Source: Volvox africanus
Taxonomy: Eukaryota > Chlorophyta > Chlorophyceae > Chlamydomonadales > Volvocaceae
Direction: 5' to 3'
Length of the DNA stretch: 64,000 bases
Assembly: GCA_030268105.1 (NCBI GenBank)
Contig: BSDZ01000017.1
Span: 620,001-684,000, forward strand
Positions 1 through 6,551 of this stretch are shown here, piece after piece. The notes below the pieces were generated by a model. The model was given only the letters and a program-made list of their open reading frames with translations. It did not search any database and had not been told where the DNA came from. How positions within the stretch are numbered: the stretch's first letter is position 1; the number at the start of each line of letters is the position of its first letter. The position numbers were made by a program, and so were the translations under genes.

Positions 1-119
1 TCTTGCTTGTGGGTGTCATGATCTACGATCCGTTGGTTTGTGCCGTATGTTCTTCAGCCTCTGCACGGGCATCGCCAGCCTCCTGCCAATCCGTCCAACT
101 TGACATGGTTTGTGCCTAC

Positions 120-230
120 ACACACCAATCCTCTGGGAATCAGCATGCTGTACATCCTTCGGAGTCTTCTTCGGCCTAACTCCACCCATACCTCCTCTGA
201 TCCGCTCTACTGGCTTCTCGGTACGTGACT
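120..230 (-). pseudogene. Degenerate copia pol fragment at the integrase start (piece 1 of the unit)
   Basis: Read on the minus strand, this piece encodes residues like VERIRGGMGGVRPKKTPK. They correspond to the region around LALIHLDVCGPMPERTP of the intact copia polyprotein at 46374-50576. The catalytic Asp is lost. In type B units the same piece continues without a break into the upstream C-x2-C motif (2655 onward). In type A units it is interrupted after position 210 by a different sequence. The frame is not open at its edges and the piece cannot encode a working protein. It recurs at the same phase in every unit. Confidence 0.55.
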
Positions 231-235
231 AGATG

Positions 236-272
236 CATGTGCATGTTGCATGTGCATGATGACGGACGTGAC
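236..272 (+). repeat. Short TGCATGT-rich palindromic junction sequence
   Basis: Overlapping copies of GCATGT and ATGCATG are packed between the antisense pol piece and the gag stub. The stretch reads almost the same on both strands, for example TGCATGTGCATG followed by TTGCATGTGCATG. It sits where the type A unit departs from the continuous pol relic seen in type B, so it may be a scar of the rearrangement. It is present in all A units and absent from B units. Confidence 0.5.
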
Positions 273-295
273 GACAAGCCGCCAACATTTGCAAT

Positions 296-370
296 GTGGG
301 AAAATACAGGTTGGCCGAGACTTTAGGGCTTAATAGCTACGCTGCTTGGTCGTATAGTTTCGCGTGCATG
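296..370 (+). pseudogene. Copia gag N-terminal stub (25 codons)
   Basis: Translation from the ATG at 296 gives MGKYRLAETLGLNSY followed by AAWSYSF. This aligns with the gag starts of the intact element (MGKDKLAEPLDLNNY, then STWAYRF) and of the B-unit fragment (MGKDRLSDPLGLSNY, then ATWSFRF). Similarity stops at about 370 (GCGTGCATG), where antisense pol sequence begins. Only the first 25 residues of a normal gag survive, so this is a relic. Most other A units read AEPLG, like the other gag copies, so the T in units 1 and 3 is probably a later change. The stub recurs at unit start +295 in every type A unit. Confidence 0.75.
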
Positions 371-371
371 C

Positions 372-600
372 CGCACATCCATTGCGGTCTTCTTCGGCAT
401 AGTTCCACGCACATCACGTATCCACTCTACTGGCTTCTCAGATTCGTGACCAGATGCATGCACCACACGGTTTCGCCTTGACATGGTGCATTCGCCGCAC
501 TTCACGGAAATGGATGCCTTTCTCGACTTCATGTCAATCCCCTTCACTAATCCATTCTCAACAAACCTTTCCAAGCCCTCCATTGCAAAATTGCGAGAAC
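372..600 (-). pseudogene. Degenerate copia pol fragment: GAG-pre-integrase zinc finger and integrase start (piece 2)
   Basis: The minus strand reads LERFVENGLVKGID, then CGECTMSRRNRVVHASGHE, then VEWIRDVRGTMPKKT. This follows LERLVGEGMVSGVR, CEPCVMSRQRRGPFPSTGH and LIHLDVCGPMPERT of the intact polyprotein, about residues 476-547. The C-x2-C half of the HHCC zinc finger is kept, the paired histidines are missing, and the integrase catalytic Asp is changed (D to R in the local alignment). The surrounding 153-codon frame is open but lacks the rest of integrase. It is best read as a fossil fragment inserted antisense directly after the gag stub. Confidence 0.75.
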
Positions 601-990
601 GTGAAGAGACAAGATACAAGAAACAGAACGTGGATGGGTCGCATGTTGTGACGCGACATGGCATGTGGATAAACCGGCCGAATGGATTGGCGAAAGTTGA
701 GAAGCAATGTGATGTAGGAACGAACCGTGTAGAGCTGGACGTTTTGGAAAATAGCGACCGTTTTGGGGATAAGTAGTAGGCCACAGCCGAAACCGATCTC
801 GCCTGCCGGTAGGAATGAACCAGAGCAAGATTGGATGCTACAACTGCTGCTGCTTACTGTGATGATGGCGAGCACAACGGAATCCAGCACGGCAATGATA
901 AGCACGTACAGCATTTATACGATGAAGATGGAGGACAACCACGACGAGAGCAGGGTTGACGCCGTGGACAAGCATGCTGAAAACCGATAA
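600..990 (+). other. Unassigned segment of the A unit, partly an inverted relative of the unit's own tail
   Basis: No known protein is recognisable on either strand. The part at about 800-935 (GATGATGGCGAGCACAACGG, then GATGAAGATGGAGG) resembles the reverse complement of about 2290-2420 (GATGATGGCGAGCACGACGG, then GTGAAGATGGA). It may therefore be an inverted duplicate of the same pol relic, possibly the Asp-rich linker between integrase and RT. The frame from 483 to 776 is open in all A units, but its composition suggests no function to me. Confidence 0.4.
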
Positions 991-1014
991 AACTAAACTG
1001 CAAAAAATATAAAT

Positions 1015-1710
1015 GTGTAATTATGTAAAATGCTGTAATTGTGTAAGCAATTTAGTTTTAGTTTTTCACCTTCTTCTGGTGTTTGAACAACTTGCATCTA
1101 GTTTGTGTATTTCAGTTGCTTATTTTAAATGTGGGGACTTTCTCGTGGTAAAATGAACTTTAACTTGCCCATATAGTTCCCGTACAACTGAATATTTCAA
1201 TTTCCGTCAAAACCATAAATCATAATTGTGCCGGCTGTAAAATGCTAAACTGCTTGTATAGTCGCGTTTTTCACCGTTTTGAAATAGTTTTATACTAGCC
1301 AGTATATTGTGCGTGCATATATTTGTATAAATTGCATGTCAGTTCTTTATACTCAAAGTGAGGACTTTACTTTTGTATCAACGAAATAAAACTGCCCTCA
1401 TTTGTACTGTACAGTTGAATATTTTCATAACAAAAATCAAAATGGCTTCGAAAAGTAAGACTGCTTATGTAACAGGAAAAGCAAATCGTCAGAACCATTC
1501 ATCATGGTGCCGGCTGTGAAATGTAAAATGTGCTTTTGATATGGCTGTACCAATATAGCTTTTCATCGTTTTGAATTTCATTTTGAACTGCTTGCAACTT
1601 TTTGTGGTGTTTTACTGGAAATTTTCTCAGTATGATGGGCACTTTCTTGTGTTGAAACGAAATTTTACTGGCCCTTACTTGCTCTTTTGAATAGGGTAAC
1701 AGATACGACG
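1015..1710 (+). repeat. Three diverged tandem copies of an AT-rich segment of about 200-290 bp
   Basis: Ordered anchors recur three times. They are TGTAAAATGCT or GTGCCGGCTGTAAAATG at about 1024, 1229 and 1508; TTTTTCACC or TTTTCATCG at about 1062, 1266 and 1558; GGGGACTTTCT, GAGGACTTTAC or GGGCACTTTCT at about 1133, 1361 and 1637; and GTACAACTGAATATTTC or GTACAGTTGAATATTTTC at about 1183 and 1409, with only a weak third match near 1681. Identity between copies is modest, so this is an old internal tandem repeat. The stretch has no coding signal. It is retained in all A units and absent from B units. Confidence 0.6.
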
Positions 1711-1906
1711 CGGATGAATTGAAAAAATGTTACAACAAAGGAAGGCACTAGCAGTGTATAGTTGCTTGAATGGAATAACAAACAATTAAGGAAACAAAGT
1801 ATATGTAAAACCATAAGAAGGGAACATCCTAGATTACCCAACAACTTGTACCAATGCCCATCACTATATCCCGTTCATTAAGTATTTCCTGTATCTCTCG
1901 AACCAT
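1710..1906 (+). other. Unassigned noncoding stretch before the unit tail
   Basis: This is AT-rich sequence with no recognisable gene or signal. At AACAAACAATTAAGG (about 1776-1790) the type B unit rejoins the type A sequence (5883 onward in unit 2), so this is one breakpoint of the A/B exchange. Confidence 0.4.
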
Positions 1907-1965
1907 ATGCGGCTACTTCCCGTACTACTTCCCGTAGCTCCCATGCGGCTACTTCCCGTACTAGT
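1907..1965 (+). repeat. 36-bp imperfect tandem duplication
   Basis: ATGCGGCTACTTCCCGTACT occurs twice, at about 1907 and 1943, with the shorter ACTTCCCGTAG between. The second copy ends in CTAGTACC. The TRIM in unit 17 inserted at the ACTAG of this second copy. Units 18-20 read TTCCCATAC here in place of TTCCCGTAC. Confidence 0.7.
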
Positions 1966-2003
1966 ACCTCCAGTACCTTTCATACACGGTTGCCTCTGGT
2001 GCT

Positions 2004-2052
2004 ATCGGTTCACAGGTATCAGTATCAGTATCGGTATCGGTTCACAGGTATC
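2004..2052 (+). repeat. GGTATC/AGTATC hexamer VNTR flanked by GGTTCACAGG
   Basis: Hexamers lie between two copies of GGTTCACAGG. Most units have four hexamers and units 18, 19 and 20 have five, which accounts for their 2450-bp spacing. Hexamer types also vary. All are GGTATC in units 3, 9-11 and 17-22. AGTATC occurs in units 1, 4-8, 12 and 14, and AGTATC plus AGAATC in units 13, 15 and 16. Unit 2 has a different mixture. The tract therefore tags unit lineages. Confidence 0.85.
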
Positions 2053-2099
2053 TCTGCCCTTACTATTCCTGTGTCAACATGCGCTCAGCATGGAGTGAT

Positions 2100-2444
2100 A
2101 CTCATGTTCAATAGCAGGAGGCAGATTGTGCTTCATGTGCCACTCTCCCGTACCCAATATTCTGTAGCATGGTGTTTCGTCCCGTCCATCTCCTCCACCC
2201 CCTCGGGATGAACACCATCATCCTCCACAAATTGACGTCACCTGACTGTGACACATGTCCTGGTGCCCTGCGGCATTGTAGTCGTGATATCCATCTTCAC
2301 TCCTCGAAGTTCCTTTTTGCCGTCATAGTTTCCGTCGTGCTCGCCATCATCATCAACATCATCATCAGCACCAGTATCACCCAATCTCGCTCGGGTCTTC
2401 TCCCTGACGGATCCGCTCTGTTGCTTGACCCAGCTCGTCCATCT
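2100..2444 (-). pseudogene. Possible Asp-rich linker relic of copia pol
   Basis: The CATCATCATCAACATCATCATC run at about 2342-2365 reads on the minus strand as DDDVDDDGEHDGNYDG. The intact polyprotein has a comparable acidic run (DSDSDSDDDDDNDEWE, about residues 780-796) between integrase and RT. The order on the minus strand (zinc finger, integrase start, acidic run) fits a pol relic with most of the integrase deleted. The match rests mainly on low-complexity Asp codons, so it is weak. The + strand frame here has a hydrophobic stretch that is only the opposite-strand reading of the same triplets. Confidence 0.3.
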
Positions 2445-2654
2445 TCTTGCTTGTGGGTGTCATGATCTACGATCCGTTGGTTTGTGCCGTATGTTCTTCA
2501 GCCTCTGCACGGGCATCGCCAGCCTCCTGCCAATCCGTCCAACTTGACATGGTTTGTGCCTACACACACCGATCCTCTGGGAATCAGCATGCTGTACATC
2601 CTTCGGAGTCTTCTTCGGCCTAACTCCACCCATACCTCCTCTGATCCGCTCTAC

Positions 2655-3415
2655 CAATCCATCTTCGTGACCGGATGCATGCTCCTCACGGCTTTGCCTT
2701 GATATGGTGCAATTGCTGCACTCAGCAGACGAGGATCCAATCTTCCTACTTCGACCTTTCCATATCTCCTGTTCCATTCCTCCTTCGTTTGTTGTGTGTG
2801 GCCTTTTTGAGCCACACCCATAAACCCTCTTCTCATGTCATCTTGCGAGACAATTTCACATCCCTGCTTGCACATGCCGTCCTCTCGGTGCTCTGATGGC
2901 TTGCATGGTTCATGCCTGTTTCTTGGCACCACATTTGTTCTGTTTGTGTGTGTGATTGCAGTACTCGGGTCTTGGGGTCAATGCCCGATACCACCCCCTG
3001 CCGAACTGCCTTCTGTGATTCGCCTTGCCTATCATGTTCAACATTTTGATGCCATAATGATTTTGTTTGCTTCATCCACTGGCCTGGCGTGAGCCATGCC
3101 GACAAATCCGCATTCTTGCTTGATGGCGGATACCACTTCGCATTCCAACTTGTACAAACTGCCCTTCCGGCACCCCGACAGCACCACTCTATCGCATATG
3201 TACACGTACACAGATTGGTCCTCAAACCTAATTTTTCCTCCTTTTTCGCTCAATGATGCAACAGATATCACCTTTACATAGCTGCTAGATGCCACGTTAA
3301 CATTGTTGATCGTGACTGTGGCGTTTGGACAGCAAGACGGTGCCAATTTTAACGTGCCATTGGCCGTGGGTCGCATGATTCCTCCGTTCATGCTCATAAT
3401 GTCAAACTTATCTCT
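2655..3415 (-). pseudogene. Decayed copia pol: protease C-terminal region, GAG-pre-integrase and integrase start
   Basis: Reading leftward from 3415, the minus strand gives RDKFDIMSMNGGIMRPTANG, matching SEKFEILSVNGGIIRPTAVG of the intact element (about residues 344-363), through to SLYKLEC (intact DLYALSC). After a frameshift come SLWHQNVEHD and GVVSGID (intact DLWHRRYGH and GMVSGV). After another come a second pre-integrase-like stretch EEWNRRYGKVEVG and CSNCTISRQSREEHASGHE. Several frameshifts and a lost zinc-ligand pattern make it non-functional. Two zinc-finger-like pieces in a row suggest a small internal duplication. It is older than the other copia pieces here, judging by divergence. 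The next unit-2 element, an LTR, abuts it at 3418. Confidence 0.75.
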
Positions 3416-3417
3416 CT

Positions 3418-3704
3418 TGTTGCGATTATGCGGGATTTCACGTCATCGTAATACAGTTTGGCAACGGTTGTGTAATAGCTCTTACTTAGGTGCGAGTAAC
3501 TGCGATGTAAGTTAGATATCGCGACGAGTGCCGTACAGTTATTATCGCGAGTATATTGTTTATGCGCACTCTGCTCTAGTTAGTCTTGCGCGTTACTAAC
3601 GTTGACACTATAATTATTTATGCCAAATATACACGGTTCCTGCGTCAATACATAATCCTGTAATCTATCCACGTTTCGCATCGGTTGCTCCTATCTTCGC
3701 AAGA
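3418..3704 (+). repeat. LTR of a second copia family (287 bp) in unit 2
   Basis: The segment begins TGTTGCGATT and ends TTCGCAAGA. The ends are inverted repeats except for one base (TGTTGCG against CGCAAGA, where a perfect match would be CGCAACA). It is followed directly by a primer-binding site and a gag start, as expected for a 5' LTR. It differs from the LTR of the complete element (TGTTAAG...CTTAACA), so it belongs to another family. It sits immediately downstream of, and opposite in orientation to, the older pol relic, which suggests a nested insertion. No matching 3' LTR is present, so no target duplication can be checked. Confidence 0.7.
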
Positions 3705-3718
3705 GGTTATGAGCCCCG
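3705..3718 (+). other. Primer-binding site, initiator tRNA-Met anticodon arm
   Basis: GGTTATGAGCCCCG directly follows the LTR. Its complement, CGGGGCTCATAACC, contains the CAT anticodon within the conserved anticodon arm of eukaryotic initiator tRNA-Met. Drosophila copia and yeast Ty5 are known to prime from this internal region through a half-tRNA. The same 14 bases follow the leader insertion in the complete element (46330). Confidence 0.8.
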
Positions 3719-3986
3719 GCTCTTCTGAGCCGTAATTATCTCGTCAAGGCATAGGCATCAACCTTTTGGCCAAGCGCTTTCAATTGGTGGTGGCAAATAC
3801 AAGTCTAGCAACTTTGACTCTACAACTGAAGTCGCCAAAAGTTCTGAGTGCCGGAATCAGCGACTGCTCGTGGTGCGAGAATTGAGGAATCACTCGTGAC
3901 GCGAATACTGGTCCACAAAATACGGAGCACAGCGACCGCCGCCTCTGGTCAACAACGACCATATCGCCTGCCTACATCGGGCAACA
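3719..3986 (+). other. Untranslated leader of the partial copia element in unit 2
   Basis: This stretch lies between the primer-binding site and the gag ATG. Apart from the short inverted repeat GGCTC-TTCT-GAGCC just after the site, I see no structure or gene. The complete element has only 30 bp between its inner primer-binding site and its ATG, another sign that the families differ. Confidence 0.5.
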
Positions 3987-4472
3987 ATGGGAAAGGATAG
4001 GTTATCAGACCCATTAGGTCTGAGCAATTATGCTACGTGGTCGTTCAGATTCCAATCTATGATGCAAGAGAACAACCTGGATAGATGGCTGAGAGACGAA
4101 CCAATGACCGACGAGGACATCGCCGCGCCAAACAAGGTCAGAAACATCCTTGTCAAAAATGTCCAAGATCATCACTTGGCAATTATCAGAGCAGCGCCCA
4201 ACGCCAAGGGAGCATGGGAGAGGCTCGCGGCTGTTTTTGCGGCAAGCAGCGACGCAAGAAAATTTCAGCTTGTTGCTGAACTGTCAGCCCTTAAAATGGC
4301 ACAAAATGAAGCCCTAATCTTATATCTGGCTCGCGTCCGCAATCTATATACGGACTTGGTGGAAGTGGGTTTACCTACACCTACCACCAGAAACTTCCTA
4401 CCACTTGGCGGCTGCTCAGCACCTATCACTTTGCACAACTGCCTGTCACAACTGCCGCCCTGCAACTGCTAG
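3987..4472 (+). pseudogene. Truncated copia gag (N-terminal ~128 residues plus read-through)
   Basis: The frame starts MGKDRLSDPLGLSNYATW and follows the intact gag to RVRNLYTDLVEVG at about 4369, matching RVRELHTDLLKVG. Conserved landmarks include LVKNVQDHHLAII and AAPNAKGAWERLAAVF. After 4369 similarity ends, and about 34 codons are read through antisense LTR sequence before a stop. The C-terminal part of gag and the CCHC knuckle are missing, so it could not package RNA. Identity to the intact gag is clearly lower than that of the neighbouring RT fragment, so the two do not come from the same element. Confidence 0.85.
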
Positions 4473-4512
4473 ATAGGTAACTGTGACGGTTTGCACCGTC
4501 CACAACTTAACA
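4370..4512 (-). repeat. Partial 3' LTR of the antisense copia fragment
   Basis: On the minus strand, the polypurine-rich AGGGGGCG (4513-4520) is followed at 4512 by TGTTAAGTTGTGGACGGTG. This differs at two bases from the LTR start of the complete element (TGTTAAGTCTTGGACGGTG). Beyond about 25 bp the sequences diverge. The LTR is cut at about 4370, where it meets the truncated gag. It represents a related but distinct LTR subfamily. Confidence 0.65.
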
Positions 4513-5892
4513 CGCCCCCTCGGTGCAAACCTCCACTAGGCTACGCCCATAGTGTTTGAGTGGTGCCGTGCCTCTATGGGCGTAGCCTAGTGGAGGTTTG
4601 CACCAGGCTACGCCCATAGAGGCACGGCACCACTCAAACTTAGCTTCACCTAAAGCCTTTGTCATCACATCAGCCACCACCTTCTCCGTGGGACAGTACC
4701 TTAGCTCAACCTCCCCACTAGTAACCCGCTCTCTGACGAAATGATGCACCGCATCAATGTGTTTTGACCGTTGGGACGTCATAGGGGTGTTGCTGATATT
4801 CATCGCCCCCTGGGAATCAACCTTGATAATCATTGGAGAAGTACCACCGAGCTTCAGATCATCAGCCAGTTTTGACAGCCAAAGAGCTTCTCGCACCGCA
4901 CTTGAAAGAGCTTGATACTCTGCCTCCACTGACGATACTGCCACGGTACGCTGCAGCTGACTGCTCCAACTTATCGCAGTACCGTTCACTCGGAAAACAT
5001 AACCAGTAGTTGATTTGCGGGTAGCTGTGTCTCCTGCCCAATCTGAGTCACTGTAGCCATCCAGCTGTAGCCCTTGTCCTCCAGGAAACCGAAGACCCAT
5101 CTCTTGAATACCCGCCAGGTACCTCAGCACCCCCTTTGCCGCACTCATTGCAGCGCGGGTAGGCTTAGACATGGACCGGGAAAGCACACTCAGGGCATAA
5201 GCCAGGTCGGGGCGCGTGCTTACTGCAAGGTAGTTGAGTTCTCCCACGAGAGCTCGGTAAGGTGTTGGGTCCTCCAGCAGTTCGCTTTCATCAGTCACTG
5301 GAATAGCCCTTGTACCCATTGCCAGAGGAGTAGCCCGATCTTTGGCGTCCAGCATGTTGTGCCGTTCCAAGAGCTGCTCAATATACCGAGACTGACTCAA
5401 TAAAATATCACCATTTTTCTCATGATGAATATCCATGCCCAGAAATACCCGGGCCTCCCCAAGGTCTCGAATCTTGAAGCACTGGCCAATTGCTTTTTTC
5501 ACTTCCCGCACCAGTTCTAAGTCGTCTGACGCCACACATGTATCATCCACATGAACCAGTGCAATCACTACTCCCCTCTCATCAACCTTCAGAAACATAG
5601 CCGGATCTGACTTAGATGGGAGCAGCCCAATCTCTGCAAACTTCTCACACAGCTTGTCATACCAGCACCGTGGTGCCTGCTTCAGGCCATATATGGACTT
5701 ATGCAGGTGACACGCTAGATTTGGGGTCTCCGACTCATACCCCGGTGGCTGCTCCATCCAAAGATCCTCCTTCAATTCCCCATTCAAAAACGCAGTTGTC
5801 ACATCTAGTTGGTGGATGGGCATTTTCCTAGCCGCCGCAACCGCTAGGAGGGCTCGAAAAGATGAGCCACGGGATGATGGAACAACAAACAA
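4507..5892 (-). pseudogene. Copia RT/RNase H fragment, open frame of 461 codons
   Basis: Equivalent to about residues 977-1399 of the intact polyprotein. It keeps the RT palm motifs QLDVTTAFLNGEL and LVHVDDTCVAS, and the RNase H landmarks GYSDSDWAGD, SVEAEYQAL and VDSQGAMNIS. The protease, integrase and first part of RT are missing. The apparent N-terminus (MFVVPSS) comes from the junction with array sequence at about 5876. The last 31 codons are a fold-back artefact. A 253-bp comparison with the intact element by eye gives 25 differences and only two amino-acid changes, so its source lineage was under purifying selection. It is antisense to the array direction and has no LTR promoter. Confidence 0.9.
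4522..4639. repeat. Double fold-back palindrome at the pol end/polypurine tract
   Basis: Two interleaved perfect inverted repeats are present. The 30-bp arms 4522-4551 and 4575-4604 are separated by 23 bp. The 35-bp arms 4554-4588 and 4605-4639 are separated by 16 bp. The content is the last codons of pol and the adjacent untranslated sequence, copied forward, backward and forward again. The native stop (TAG in GTAGCCTAG) is bypassed, so the pol frame runs 31 codons further to a TAA inside the LTR start. This pattern is typical of polymerase template switching onto the complementary strand. Confidence 0.9.
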
Positions 5893-6551
5893 TTAAGGAA
5901 ACAAAGTATATGTAAAACCATAAGAAGGGAACATCCTAGATTACCCAACAACTTGTACCAATGCCCATCACTATATCCCGTTCATTAAGTATTTCCTGTA
6001 TCTCTCGAACCATATGCGGCTACTTCCCGTACTACTTCCCGTAGCTCCCATGCGGCTACTTCCCGTACTAGTACCTCCAGTACCTTTCATACACGGTTGT
6101 CTCTGGTGCTATCGGTTCACAGGTATCAGTATCGGTATCGGTATCAGTTCACAGGTATCTCTGCCCTTACTATTCCTGTGTCAACATGCGCTCAGCATGG
6201 AGTGATACTCATGTTCAATAGCAGGAGGCAGATTGTGCTTCATGTGCCACTCTCCCGTACCCAATATTCTGTAGCATGGTGTTTCGTCCCGTCCATCTCC
6301 TCCACCCCCTCGGGATGAACACCATCATCCTCCACAAATTGACGTCACCTGACTGTGACACATGTCCTGGTGCCCTGCGGCATTGTAGTCGTGATATCCA
6401 TCTTCACTCCTCGAAGTTCCTTTTTGCCGTCATAGTTTCCGTCGTGCTCGCCATCATCATCAACATCATCATCAGCACCAGTATCACCCAATCTCGCTCA
6501 GGTCTTCTCCCTGACGGATCCGCTCTGTTGCTTGACCCAGCTCGTCCATCT
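5876..6551 (+). repeat. Type A tail of unit 2
   Basis: From AACAAACAATTAAGG (5883) the sequence again equals the tail of the A unit, including the 36-bp duplication and the hexamer tract. The tract here is GGTATC, AGTATC, GGTATC, GGTATC followed by AGTTCACAGG. At the join, ATGGAA is shared by both sides with one base differing after it, a possible microhomology. Confidence 0.85.

Larger units (their letters stand above)
1..2444 (+). repeat. Array unit 1 (type A, 2444 bp), reference unit
   Basis: This is the reference for the layout. Two degenerate antisense pol pieces lie at about 120-230 and 372-600, with a gag start on the + strand at 296-370 between them. A stretch of about 600-990 resembles the reverse complement of about 2290-2420. 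AT-rich triplicated DNA spans about 1015-1710, and the hexamer VNTR lies at about 2015-2038. Unit-specific marks are CACCAATCC near 106 (shared only with unit 5), a gag stub reading AETLG (shared only with unit 3) and CGTTTTGAATTTC near 1568, where other A units read CGTTTTTAATTTC. The hexamer tract is GGTATC, AGTATC, AGTATC, GGTATC. Confidence 0.93.
2445..6551 (+). repeat. Array unit 2 (type B, 4107 bp)
   Basis: Identical in layout to type A for its first 210 bp and from about 5883 to the end. Between them, about 3.23 kb replaces the 1.56 kb of type A (unit 1 positions 211-1775). The replacement holds, in order, an antisense protease/pre-integrase relic, an LTR with primer-binding site and gag 5' end on the + strand, a partial antisense LTR, a fold-back palindrome and an antisense RT/RNase H fragment. 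The gag stub, the TGCATGT junction and the AT-rich triplication of type A are missing. With unit 1 it forms the 6551-bp higher-order repeat. Confidence 0.93.

Noticed and set aside
483..776. 97-codon + strand frame conserved in all A units
   Set aside because: It overlaps the antisense pol relic and has no recognisable homology. Its conservation is explained by unit identity, not by coding selection.
2169..2465. 98-codon frame with a hydrophobic run resembling a membrane helix, repeated in every unit
   Set aside because: The hydrophobic run is the opposite-strand reading of ATC/GAT triplet repeats. The frame has no recognisable domain and recurs only because the satellite recurs.
3415..3704. 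Alternative LTR borders TCTTG...CAAGA in the B unit
   Set aside because: A perfect 5-bp inverted end is possible, but starting at TGTTGCG gives the usual TG start and a 7-bp inverted end with one mismatch, parallel to the TGTTAAG family.
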